Shown here: piece by piece, positions 15,758 through 24,443 of the stretch
Layout: every line of letters starts with the position of its first letter
Numbering within the stretch: position 1 is the stretch's first letter
NCBI GenBank assembly: GCA_022763105.1
Contig: JALEGK010000016.1
Coordinates: 62,001 to 126,000 of the forward strand
From: Rickettsiales bacterium
GTDB lineage: Bacteria; Pseudomonadota; Alphaproteobacteria; Rickettsiales; UBA3002
DNA length: 64,000 bases
Reading direction: 5' to 3'
Made by a program: the position numbers and the translations under genes
The notes under the pieces: generated by a model
What the model was told of the DNA's origin: nothing
The model's database searches: none
Seen by the model: the letters and a program-made list of their open reading frames with translations, nothing else

Positions 15758-18700
15758 TAGCTGCCCTCACCACGTGGATGGTTTTCTTTATCTTTAGGGT
15801 CATAGCACACGACATCGTCCCAACCGGTATATTCACACCAGCCGATATAGGAATCGGAGCAATCCTTAGGATCTACTTTACGGTTTTTGATCGATTTATA
15901 ACCCTTCAGAATTGGTTTAGGGATACTCTTTTCTTTCTTCACCATATAGAACGTTTCATAAATACCGCATCCATCATTGGTGCCCGATGCATCTGGGTTT
16001 GGACCACGGCAGGTTGCGCCACAACGCAGTACGGCTGAATCTCCTTTGCCCGACACATCATGTACTACGCACGCATTTGGCAAACGACCTTTACCGGTTT
16101 TTCCTGCTCCACCTTTTGGAAGTAGGCACACGACGCGAGCGGCATTCTCACCAAGCTTAACCACGTCATCCATGCCCTTAATTTCTTTCTTCCACGGGCT
16201 ACCAGCGCCTTTACCAAAGGCTTCTGCCGCATCTGCTTCATGCATTAACCCAACAAGTGGATAACGCCAGGTTTCATTTCGTGAAGAAGCTCCTCCATTC
16301 GCTGACGTGTAATGCAGCAATTTAGATTGTGGCAAATTATTATTCTTACGCCATTGCTCTAACGATGCCGCTTCACCACCAAGCGGTTTTTCTAGCGGAT
16401 CTGTTGGGAAGGTAACGCCCAATATTGCGGCAATGATACCTTCACGGTTTGCCATTCCGGTACGCTCGTAGCGGGTGATACAATTTTGGCCGAATAGGCG
16501 CTGACCGCGCATCTGATAGGCCATCATTTCAGCAGACACATTCTGCATTTCACCAGTACCGTTTTTATTACATTCAGTCTCACCACCCATGCCACCAAAG
16601 CAGATGCCGGTTCCCGGTGTACCTTTACCGCCACCTGTACTAGCTAAAACGTCATCTGCTAGCCGAATTGCTGGTGTTGCCAAAGATGGGTCTGTTGGGA
16701 TGGAGGCCATTCTCGGGATATAATCTTCGGAGCTGGAGATCAAAGTGCCACCACCTTCTGTGCCAAAGCCAACCTCAGGCCATGGAGGGGTTGCGGTGAT
16801 AACGACGCGCGCATGATCATCTTTATCATATTTTGCAAATGCACCGGATTGTAATACGGACTTTGTGTTGTCTTTTACCGCTGCAATCGGTGGGAAATTG
16901 TTATTGAAGTTACCGTAAGCCGTCGCGCCATTACCAGCACCTAAGCCATATTGTGCAAGCTTCATGATATCTGCTTGGAATAATTTATTGAGCATCGGCA
17001 CAGGAGCATTCGCGACATGCGCCAAATCGAGGAAGGCGAAATGCAAATTATTGTTCGGGTTATTGTCACCATTATCTAAGTTACAATTCACGTCTGCACC
17101 GGCGCGCATTGCATTACCACACATTGGTTTACGTGGGCCAAACGGATTCATAAGCTCAGGGTGATAGCAATAGGGAGTGCGTGGGAATTTCCATGGCACA
17201 GGGCCAGACCATGCGTAATAATCATCTTTATCGTCTTTGTCTTTCCAATAAAAGCCCAAATCCGCGCCATGATCCCAACGCGTCGCACAAGGGGGCGTCC
17301 AGCCGGTAATGCCAACAATACCCTCTGCTTTAAAGTCATTCATATTGATATAGGCATCGGGAGATGCCCGTTGACCACTTTCATATTGTTCCTGTAGCTT
17401 TTGCTTGACCCAGTCTTGCATGAATGGGGTTACTTTGCGCGCAGACCCAAGCGATGTGCGCACCCATTCTGGGGTGTTAGCAGCCACATGGGTGACGCCG
17501 TCCATATCAAGTAGTGGAACTGGTGCAAAGTCGGGTATGTCGGTCAGTTTACCAGTATACGCTGGTGCATCATCCCACGCATTGGAGATCTTACCATCAA
17601 CTAAGACAAGCTTCGCATTCTTTTTCGAACCCGTTCCATTCGGGTTGTAAGATGCCTCTTGAACGTAGCGGTTGTTTTTCTTACGGCGATAATTCGCTTG
17701 AACCGTGCCTGTCTTACCGAGCATTTGCTTTAACTGCTCTTGGTGTAGCTTGGTGGTAATATACTTACCACGCCAGGTTTCTGGCAAGGTTGCAATCCAG
17801 CAGGCATTGGTAAAGCAAGCGACACCATAATCACATGGCTTAGGTGGGCAGGTACATTTGATACAACAGCCAATCGGGTTACCATCACCACGGCACCAAC
17901 GGTTATAGTGAATACGCGCCAACATCAGTGCATTTAGCTGGTCATAGCGGTTATCCATGATGCGCGTCATAATCGTATCACCGCTTGCGCCAGCGGCGGC
18001 GGCTGCCAATTGCTTTTTCACTTCTGGCTCGGTTACGGCAGCAGCGTAAGCAGACTTGTATCCCTTAGAGCCACGACCAGAGAAGGCGGTGTCCCCGTTA
18101 CCTCTACCGTAACCGGGATAGGTCATGAAGTTTTTCGCATTCATGGCGGCAGGTCCGGCAGCACCCACGGTTAGGTGTGTATAGTCTCTGTCATGCATGA
18201 CGGTGGCAAAGAGTTTGCGCGGATCAAGATTAGAGGAGAACATTTGCGCGTATGGATTATTTTTCACATCGCGGAATTTGTTCATTTTGAATTTATCGTT
18301 GATCATTCCTGATAACGGGCCCGTGAGCTTTTCCATAATCTGACCCAGCATATCAGCGCCGGCACCACTACCGCCAGACCCACCCATACTGTTAGGTAGC
18401 AGGCTCTTAATATCCAGCCCATTAAGTGCGCTACTCATGGCATTCTGCGCCGCTGGGCTACGAGAGCTTACCGGTTCATTATCGATAATAGATTTTATGG
18501 ACTGGCGAATATTTTCTGGAAGTTGCGCGATCGTCAGGTGTTGCATATTCGGAGGAACTGCGGCTTTGATGTTATTAGACAGATCAGACACCTTAAGATT
18601 CTGCATCGAATCCCACATGGCTTGCTGTGCTTTTGGTGGCTGTTCTTTCATTTTGCCACCACCCATAAATTGCTGGACGATGTTTTTGGCAAATTCAGAA

Positions 18701-20181
18701 AGCTGACCAAACAGCTTATCTAAAATACCATCCAGTCCCATACCAAAATTCTGGAAGTCAAAACCGAATTCTTTACTGTTAATGCCCATGCCATTGGCAA
18801 CACCTTGGAAGAACTGGTTCCCTTGTTTTTTGAATAGCGTGCTAGCCAGCTCGGGGTTTACTTTTTGGAATGCATCCATAAGCGACTTCACGCCGCCAGA
18901 ACCGCCACCAATAGATGCAAAGGCTTTTGGCACCATTTTACTGCCCATATCACGTGCGGCGCGCACTTCGTCTTCCGTCATATATTCAAGAGCCTTCGCC
19001 ATTTTCAGCTCTTCACCCGGTGGGTAATCATAAGGGTCATAGGTAGAGAACGCAGGCGTAACGGCGGCCACACCACCTTGTGCAGTAATCGTTTCACCTA
19101 CCTGATCCTGTCTGGTAGAGGTTAGCTGTGCGATCTGCTTCTGACTGCCATCAATAATCTTCAGCTTCTTTGCAACTTGTATCATCTCAGCATCGGTAGA
19201 GCGTAAGTTGCCAAGTCGGATGTTTTCATCTCCCATATTTGAGCCAGCATCACCTTGTCGGCCTTCATTGGTTTTACGTTGCCATGCGAGTACACCACCC
19301 GCTGGGCTACCGCGTTGTTGGTATTTTTTTGCTTCGCTGTTATTCTCGACCACTCGCTTGTAGAAGCCGCCTTGTTGTTTAGGAGTTCCCTTAGCACCAC
19401 CACCATTCGCGTTAATGTTCTGAGCTGCATCGCGATATGGGTTGGGTTGAGTGCCCGCCATATCAACTTTGTAGCAAATATTATCGGCAATCGCGAAAGG
19501 TAGGTGCGTTTGTCCGGTTGACGATGGATTAGCCGCCGCAGCTGCAACGGAGTTAGAAGAACCAATGGCAAATTCCATCCACCAGTCGCATTTATCTTTT
19601 TTCTGGGGGTTGGTTACTTCAATCGCTTTACGACGATCACCAAGCTTACCTGTTTTATCACCCGTCTCGTCATTACCAGTCAGCCATGTCCAGCATTTGT
19701 AACTACCACGAGGTGAGGCGGCACCATCCACAAAGTCGATCTCTTTATCGCCCTCGGCAAAACAGCCCCATACCTTGTTTGTGTGCTTAGGGCTAAGCGC
19801 TGGTACCCATGCGTGATCGGCGAGTGACTTCAGCAGCGACTTACATTCGGTTGCTAATACCTTCAACCCACCAGGACCGGGCGCACCGCCATAGGTCTGA
19901 GAGCAGGCTCTAGAATCTTTGTGAAGTTGATTACATTCATGTTGGAATTTTGCCGGATCAGCATAGACGCGCTTACCGACTTTATCTTTTGTACCCTCCG
20001 TATGAGGACCTTGCTGCTGATTCGTGCCAGTAGGGTTGTTTTGGAATTGATTACCACCAAGATTACCGGGATTAATGGCACTAATAGGCGCAATCGCGAG
20101 CGCATCTTCTGCAATATGCATTACATTGAAAAGAAGGGTAAAAACACCCAAAAAGACAACTAACGCTAAGAGTCTAGCCAT
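15757..20181 (-). CDS. Very large uncharacterised exported, cysteine-containing protein
   Basis: A 1474-aa protein with one N-terminal hydrophobic segment (residues 4-22) and no other obvious membrane span, so it is probably periplasmic or surface-exposed. Cysteines cluster in short groups, including WCRGDGNPIGCCIKCTCPPKPC and CFTNACW in the middle and CGATCRGPNPDASG with CSDSYIGWCEY near the end, which suggests disulfides. The N-terminal third is Asn/Gln/Gly-rich. ATG 20181 is preferred over a TTG two codons upstream. It is followed by the 569-aa gene with a TAATG overlap. No family assignment; VirB6-like proteins of this size have many TM segments, which this lacks. Confidence 0.8.
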   Translation of the reverse strand: MARLLALVVFLGVFTLLFNVMHIAEDALAIAPISAINPGNLGGNQFQNNPTGTNQQQGPHTEGTKDKVGKRVYADPAKFQHECNQLHKDSRACSQTYGGAPGPGGLKVLATECKSLLKSLADHAWVPALSPKHTNKVWGCFAEGDKEIDFVDGAASPRGSYKCWTWLTGNDETGDKTGKLGDRRKAIEVTNPQKKDKCDWWMEFAIGSSNSVAAAAANPSSTGQTHLPFAIADNICYKVDMAGTQPNPYRDAAQNINANGGGAKGTPKQQGGFYKRVVENNSEAKKYQQRGSPAGGVLAWQRKTNEGRQGDAGSNMGDENIRLGNLRSTDAEMIQVAKKLKIIDGSQKQIAQLTSTRQDQVGETITAQGGVAAVTPAFSTYDPYDYPPGEELKMAKALEYMTEDEVRAARDMGSKMVPKAFASIGGGSGGVKSLMDAFQKVNPELASTLFKKQGNQFFQGVANGMGINSKEFGFDFQNFGMGLDGILDKLFGQLSEFAKNIVQQFMGGGKMKEQPPKAQQAMWDSMQNLKVSDLSNNIKAAVPPNMQHLTIAQLPENIRQSIKSIIDNEPVSSRSPAAQNAMSSALNGLDIKSLLPNSMGGSGGSGAGADMLGQIMEKLTGPLSGMINDKFKMNKFRDVKNNPYAQMFSSNLDPRKLFATVMHDRDYTHLTVGAAGPAAMNAKNFMTYPGYGRGNGDTAFSGRGSKGYKSAYAAAVTEPEVKKQLAAAAAGASGDTIMTRIMDNRYDQLNALMLARIHYNRWCRGDGNPIGCCIKCTCPPKPCDYGVACFTNACWIATLPETWRGKYITTKLHQEQLKQMLGKTGTVQANYRRKKNNRYVQEASYNPNGTGSKKNAKLVLVDGKISNAWDDAPAYTGKLTDIPDFAPVPLLDMDGVTHVAANTPEWVRTSLGSARKVTPFMQDWVKQKLQEQYESGQRASPDAYINMNDFKAEGIVGITGWTPPCATRWDHGADLGFYWKDKDDKDDYYAWSGPVPWKFPRTPYCYHPELMNPFGPRKPMCGNAMRAGADVNCNLDNGDNNPNNNLHFAFLDLAHVANAPVPMLNKLFQADIMKLAQYGLGAGNGATAYGNFNNNFPPIAAVKDNTKSVLQSGAFAKYDKDDHARVVITATPPWPEVGFGTEGGGTLISSSEDYIPRMASIPTDPSLATPAIRLADDVLASTGGGKGTPGTGICFGGMGGETECNKNGTGEMQNVSAEMMAYQMRGQRLFGQNCITRYERTGMANREGIIAAILGVTFPTDPLEKPLGGEAASLEQWRKNNNLPQSKLLHYTSANGGASSRNETWRYPLVGLMHEADAAEAFGKGAGSPWKKEIKGMDDVVKLGENAARVVCLLPKGGAGKTGKGRLPNACVVHDVSGKGDSAVLRCGATCRGPNPDASGTNDGCGIYETFYMVKKEKSIPKPILKGYKSIKNRKVDPKDCSDSYIGWCEYTGWDDVVCYDPKDKENHPRGEGS

Positions 20182-20251
20182 TGTCAAAAATCCCTGATCA
20201 CGTCTTATTCCCGCGACTTTAATAGCCGTCGATTATTTATCCAAGGACTAT

Positions 20252-20280
20252 ATCATATTTATGTTTCAATTTTATGACAA
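20252..20280 (-). promoter_or_regulatory. Sigma70-like promoter of the 1474-aa/569-aa operon
   Basis: On the minus strand TTGTCA (20280-20275) and TATGAT (20257-20252) are spaced by 17 bases, about 70 bases upstream of the 1474-aa gene. The surrounding sequence is A+T-rich. Confidence 0.55.
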
Positions 20281-20328
20281 TTGTGGAAAAAATAGCAACT
20301 CGTCGAATTAAAAACAAAGCCGCAGGGT

Positions 20329-21072
20329 ATGACTTCAGAAGACGAATCGATCGTAGAAGACTTTGAAAGTGGGGAGTATTTCGAGGAAGCTCGTAAATGG
20401 TATAACGTCCTGTATATCGGCCCCATATCTGAGCGTATTTTCTTCATTATTATTACATCGATCTCGCTATGCGTCTTTATTATGGCGTTTTTAGCACTCG
20501 CTTACCTGCTACCGCTCGCTCCTCGCATTCCATTTGTGTACTACAATAAGGATATTGTTGAGGATATCCCAAAAATGATCCGCTTCAAGCAGCCGGACGA
20601 GCCATCCAACCCGGCGTTGATCAAATATTATCTGCGCACTTATGTGCAGATGCGCGAATCATACAGCGAAAGCAAATTCCTCGTGAATCGTTCTTTCATG
20701 AAATATTACAGCGATGAGCGAAGCTATGCTGAATATGACCGCTTAACGCACCCGACCAACCCGCGTAGCCCGATTCGTCGATACGGAAAATTTGTCGATG
20801 TTGAGGTGACCGTCGATTCGGTCACTTATGAAAGACCGCAACTAGGCACGCCGAAAGCAACCGTGAATTTTTCCACAGAGGTAATTAGCGCGGAATCTAG
20901 GAAAAAATCGAATTGGACGGCGTCTATAGGATTTTACTATACAGACCTTATTGAGCGTGATGTTATTGACCCTGAAACTGGAGAAATTTCTCTAGACTTT
21001 GATGAGCCTACTTTTCAGGTGGTTTCATATGATGTTAGGGAAAGGTTAGCAGCGCCGATAAAAGATGAATAA
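20329..21072 (+). CDS. virB8: VirB8-family type IV secretion protein
   Basis: A 247-aa protein with the VirB8 layout: a short cytoplasmic N-terminus with an aromatic/basic segment before the membrane (EEARKWYNVLYIGPISERIFF), one TM helix at about residues 37-62 and a periplasmic NTF2-like domain. VirB8 proteins nucleate the inner-membrane part of type IV secretion systems. The ATG follows GCAGGG. The next gene encodes a VirB9 homologue and overlaps by 8 bases. No virB4, virB6, virB10, virB11 or virD4 is visible, so the pair is either part of a scattered system, as in Rickettsiales, or has another role. Confidence 0.82.
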   Translation: MTSEDESIVEDFESGEYFEEARKWYNVLYIGPISERIFFIIITSISLCVFIMAFLALAYLLPLAPRIPFVYYNKDIVEDIPKMIRFKQPDEPSNPALIKYYLRTYVQMRESYSESKFLVNRSFMKYYSDERSYAEYDRLTHPTNPRSPIRRYGKFVDVEVTVDSVTYERPQLGTPKATVNFSTEVISAESRKKSNWTASIGFYYTDLIERDVIDPETGEISLDFDEPTFQVVSYDVRERLAAPIKDE

Positions 21073-21874
21073 GAGCTGGATTAACAAGCTATTGCTGGTG
21101 TTGTTTGTGACGGTATTTATGCCGGCAGCAGACGTGCTTGCATTACAAGAGCCACGATCGATCGCAACCGATTTTCGTCTGCGTACGGTTCGCTATAGTC
21201 CCAACGAAGTGTTCAAATTCATCGGCCATTACGGGTATCAATCCAGCATTGAATTTCATCCGGATGAAATTGTTGAGACCGTCTCTATCGGTGATTCCAT
21301 CGCATGGATGGTAGACCCTGCAAAAGACCGAATCTTCATTAAGCCGATTGAACAAGACGCCATGACCAACATGACCGTGCTGACCGATAAGCGCACCTAC
21401 CACTTTGAGCTACATGCGCGTGAGACCGAGCAGATAAACGACGGTGGCATGATCTTTGTGATGCGTTTTGTCTACCCCGAAGAAGACATTGCCGCGATTC
21501 AGGCAAGCGGTATGGAGCCGGTGCCCGATTATATGGGCGAGCCGGAGCGCTATAATTTCCGCTACTCCATGCAAGGCTCAGACTTGATCGCGCCGATTCG
21601 TATTTTCGATGACGGCAAATTCACCTACTTCGAATTCCGCGATAAGAATGCCGACGTACCGGCCTTCTTCTTTGTCGATGCGGTGGGGAATGAAGAGCTA
21701 ATCAACTACCGGACACGCGGAAACTTTATTGTCGTAGAGCGTGTGTCACCGGTCTATACGCTGCGTCGCGGCCCCTACATTGTCTGCATCTATAACGAAT
21801 CGATGGTGCATGAAAAGCCACCAGCAGCCGACCCAAGTTTCTGGGATAAAGTCTCAACCGGCGAAATTTTCTAG
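21065..21874 (+). CDS. virB9: VirB9/TrbG/CagX-family type IV secretion protein
   Basis: A 269-aa exported protein with a signal peptide (residues about 8-27). The VirB9 pattern is clear: an N-terminal beta domain (IEFHPDEIVETVSIGDSIAWMVDP, then NMTVLTDKRTYHFELHA) and a C-terminal CagX-type domain (FDDGKFTYFEFRDKNADVPAFFFVD... RGNFIVVERVSPVYTLRRGPYIVCIYNE). VirB9 sits in the outer-membrane core complex with VirB7 and VirB10. It overlaps virB8 by 8 bases. The short C-terminal tail after the TLRRG segment is usual. Confidence 0.88.
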   Translation: MNKSWINKLLLVLFVTVFMPAADVLALQEPRSIATDFRLRTVRYSPNEVFKFIGHYGYQSSIEFHPDEIVETVSIGDSIAWMVDPAKDRIFIKPIEQDAMTNMTVLTDKRTYHFELHARETEQINDGGMIFVMRFVYPEEDIAAIQASGMEPVPDYMGEPERYNFRYSMQGSDLIAPIRIFDDGKFTYFEFRDKNADVPAFFFVDAVGNEELINYRTRGNFIVVERVSPVYTLRRGPYIVCIYNESMVHEKPPAADPSFWDKVSTGEIF

Positions 21875-21875
21875 C

Positions 21876-22343
21876 CTAGTCAGTATATAGATTATCATCG
21901 TCATCATCGCCGGGAATCGAATCGCCGTGGCTGATTTTATCGGCACGACTAAGATGCTGGGCTTCAGATGCAATCTGACCTTTCTGAAGTAACTCACCCA
22001 TCATATTGCGCACATCATTTAGCGTGACATTGCAAAGCTGATTCTCAATAGTGGCCTCTGCCTGCTTTGGAGTTTGTGATTGTGGCTGCTCGCGTTTTTT
22101 GCGAATCGCATGCACCGCCTGATGCACGAGCTGGCGTATCAGATCATGACTCGCCTGATCGACGGTAAAGCCCATATTGTGCTTCTCGCAGACTTCGCCC
22201 AATCGTTTGGTGATATCATCAATTTCCTGCTCATCGATGATATTGTCTGCCAGATATTCCTCTAACACATCTTCGGGAATGCAATTGATAGCGTTCCAGA
22301 TTTTTTCACTCAAAGGGTTCTTAAAAGCAAAATGTGTCTGCAT
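21876..22343 (-). CDS. Uncharacterised helical protein
   Basis: This 155-aa protein is not recognised. It is largely helical and charged, without membrane segments or a signal peptide, and ends with an acidic run (PGDDDDDNLYTD). Its start region (MQTHFAFKNPLSEKIWNAI) precedes an acidic helical part with EEYLADNIIDEQEIDDITKRL. It is convergent with virB9, leaving one base between the stop codons, and divergent from hisI. No function can be proposed. Confidence 0.65.
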   Translation of the reverse strand: MQTHFAFKNPLSEKIWNAINCIPEDVLEEYLADNIIDEQEIDDITKRLGEVCEKHNMGFTVDQASHDLIRQLVHQAVHAIRKKREQPQSQTPKQAEATIENQLCNVTLNDVRNMMGELLQKGQIASEAQHLSRADKISHGDSIPGDDDDDNLYTD

Positions 22344-22408
22344 GCGGTTTTCCTTGCATTTATCAATGGTTCTGGCTATGTAACTCCGCTCAGAAAGAGG
22401 AGAGTCCC

Positions 22409-22879
22409 ATGACCCATTTTGCCAAACGAATCAGCGTTGAGCAAGTCGAAGAAGGTAAAGATTTAGCGCCGAAGTTTGACGAGCATGGTCTGATGCCATG
22501 CGTCACGACGGCTGCTGGCAGTGGCGAAGTGCTGATGCTTGGTTACATGAACGAAGAAGCCTTCATCAAAACGATTGAGACGGGCGAGGCGCATTATTAT
22601 AGCCGTTCGCGCAAGGTGTTATGGCATAAGGGTGCCACGAGTGGTCTGGTGCAAAAAGTCGTGGATATGCGTATCGATGACGATCAGGACGCGGTATGGA
22701 TTGCAGTAGAGATTCCGGGTGAGGCAAGTTGCCACGTGGGCTATCGTAGTTGTTTTTATCGCTCGGTCCCGACGGGTAGCGCTCCCTCGCCAGAACTAGA
22801 GCTTGTCTACCGTGAAGATGAGAAGAGTTTTGACCCTAAAGAGGTCTATGGCGACGCGCCAAACCCTACCATTCTCTAA
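22409..22879 (+). CDS. hisI: Phosphoribosyl-AMP cyclohydrolase HisI
   Basis: HisI hydrolyses phosphoribosyl-AMP in the third step of histidine synthesis. The 156-aa product is the stand-alone form without a HisE domain. Motifs: VLMLGYMNEEAF, YYSRSRKVLWHKGATSG and the zinc motif CHVGYRSCFYR; the metal-binding DxDxD region reads RIDDDQDAV. The ATG at 22409 is preceded by AGAGGAGAG; a longer reading frame upstream has no such site. It is separate from other his genes in this window, which is common. Confidence 0.95.
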   Translation: MTHFAKRISVEQVEEGKDLAPKFDEHGLMPCVTTAAGSGEVLMLGYMNEEAFIKTIETGEAHYYSRSRKVLWHKGATSGLVQKVVDMRIDDDQDAVWIAVEIPGEASCHVGYRSCFYRSVPTGSAPSPELELVYREDEKSFDPKEVYGDAPNPTIL

Positions 22880-22896
22880 CGGTTTAACCACCGCTA

Positions 22897-23112
22897 TTAA
22901 GAAGCCAGAAATCCGTTTTTAGCAGCATTGAACATGTTGAATGCTGCGATACGTTCAATGGCATCACCGTACGTCTCGCTACCTGTGCATTGACCACCAT
23001 ACAGCTTAATAATCTCTTCGGGCTGCATGTGATAACGGTTCTTCATGAACATGACCTGTTCGGTTGCTAGAATTTCCAACTGATTGATTACGTCTTTTTC
23101 GTCCTGAGTCAT
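22897..23112 (-). CDS. Small uncharacterised protein
   Basis: A 71-aa polar, helical protein convergent with hisI. It has the pattern MFMKNRYHMQPEEIIKLYGGQCTGSETYGDAIERI and no TM segment or signal. GGAGAAACC lies before the ATG. I do not recognise the family. The stretch upstream (23113-23330) shows no gene. Confidence 0.6.
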   Translation of the reverse strand: MTQDEKDVINQLEILATEQVMFMKNRYHMQPEEIIKLYGGQCTGSETYGDAIERIAAFNMFNAAKNGFLAS

Positions 23113-23330
23113 GATGGTTTCTCCTACTACCTGTTCGTCTATACCAACTATTAAGCAATTGGCGTGCCAATTTATTAAATTGGTTAACGCGTTGTTTTTA
23201 CGGGTGTTTAATGGGTGGGGCTAGGCAATGGCTAGCCGTTAAAGGTTGCCGCATTGCAAAATCTACCTGTGGATAACTGCCAAAAGTAGGAAATTTCCTC
23301 CCAATTTTGGTTAATAAAGCGACGCAGACC

Positions 23331-23397
23331 ATCACAGAACCATCACAGACTGTTCATCTAACTGTCACACCCAATAAACCACGGTTTTGCTAGAATA
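23331..23397 (+). promoter_or_regulatory. Pho-box-like array and -10 upstream of the 23423 gene
   Basis: Four NTCA(C/T) half-sites follow each other: ATCAC at 23331 and 23343 (12 bp apart), TTCAT at 23354 and GTCAC at 23365 (11 bp apart each), the last one inside CTGTCAC. A -10-like TAGAAT is at 23392-23397, 22 bases after CTGTCAC. This matches the geometry at 1736-1790. The match to the PhoB heptamer CTGTCAT is weaker here; regulation is inferred. Confidence 0.45.
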
Positions 23398-23422
23398 ATA
23401 GATAGAAACAAAACGGTTAGAG

Positions 23423-24361
23423 ATGGATACCACAGAATTAAAAGCAGCACTCGAAGGCACAGGAAAGTCAGTATCTGAATTCCTTAAAGGGTTTAGTGCA
23501 TTCGCTGAAAAGCAAGCAGGTTCAGCCGCTAAGGCGACTGAGAAAGGCGCGGCATGGTGGAAAGAGCAATTCAACGCCTACATCATGGAAGATGCATCCG
23601 GCGTAAAAGGTGGTGTTAAATCCAGCTTCGAGAGTTTCCGAGACAAAGTATTTCCAGACACTGGCTTCGATGGCAAAGCGCTATGGGGCGAAATCAATGG
23701 CGCCGCGAAAAGCGTAGCCGATGATGGTTACGGCATCTGGAAGGCGATTAAGAATAATTGGGCATGGCCGGTCGGTGCAGTCGCAGGTTTTGCGGGTGTG
23801 TTTGTGGCTGCCCGCTACACCATGCGTAGCATGTTTGGCGTCGAAGAAGGTTCTTGGATGTCCTATCTGGTTGACGGCATTGCGGTTTTATTAGCGGTTA
23901 CGGGCGCCTATGCCGGTGCTCACTGGTTGGGTAAATGGGCACATGGTACAAAACCAGCCGATGATAAAGACCCATCAGCCGCAGGTGTGATTGCATCCAC
24001 AGCGACAGGTTCTGTTGAGAATGCTAAGAAATACGCCGCAATCTTAGAGAAGGCGGGGATTCTGGTAAATGGTGAAAAGTTAGATGAAACCGGTATGCTA
24101 GGCAAAGAAATGTATATGCAAACTGCTGGCGCTAAAACACTGGTCGGCGCCATCATCACCGAAGCAAAAGACGATCTAAAAGATAAGATTATCACCGATG
24201 AAGAATTAGCTCACTTAGATAGCATGTTCAGTAAAGGGGTGAGCAAAGCGAAATCAGACGGCCACGTCGTCAATGTTTCCGTAATGGATGTTGGCCGCAA
24301 ACCACCGACAATGTACGGCGAAATTCAGGCGCTGGAAAAACAAGCGCGCGAAATTAAGTAA
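23423..24361 (+). CDS. Uncharacterised membrane protein
   Basis: A 312-aa protein of unknown family. Residues 1-105 are amphipathic and helical with repeated Gly/Ala/Lys segments (SAAKATEKGAAWWKEQF, GEINGAAKSVADDGYGIWKAI). Two hydrophobic segments follow near 112-132 and 148-172 (WPVGAVAGFAGVFVAA, YLVDGIAVLLAVTGAYAGAHWLG). The C-terminal 130 residues are soluble and helical (YAAILEKAGILVNGEKLD). It stands alone between the 71-aa gene and parC, with a Pho-box-like array 50-90 bases upstream. I see no diagnostic motif. Confidence 0.72.
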   Translation: MDTTELKAALEGTGKSVSEFLKGFSAFAEKQAGSAAKATEKGAAWWKEQFNAYIMEDASGVKGGVKSSFESFRDKVFPDTGFDGKALWGEINGAAKSVADDGYGIWKAIKNNWAWPVGAVAGFAGVFVAARYTMRSMFGVEEGSWMSYLVDGIAVLLAVTGAYAGAHWLGKWAHGTKPADDKDPSAAGVIASTATGSVENAKKYAAILEKAGILVNGEKLDETGMLGKEMYMQTAGAKTLVGAIITEAKDDLKDKIITDEELAHLDSMFSKGVSKAKSDGHVVNVSVMDVGRKPPTMYGEIQALEKQAREIK

Positions 24362-24443
24362 AATTCACCCATAAACCGCAATTTTCCCTGTAAAAACTCG
24401 CCATAACCCTTGCTAAGCCTAGCCTTTGTGCTACAACCATGCC

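Noticed and set aside
15757..20181. VirB6/TrbL-type channel protein
   Set aside because: Only one N-terminal hydrophobic segment is visible; VirB6 proteins have several TM helices.
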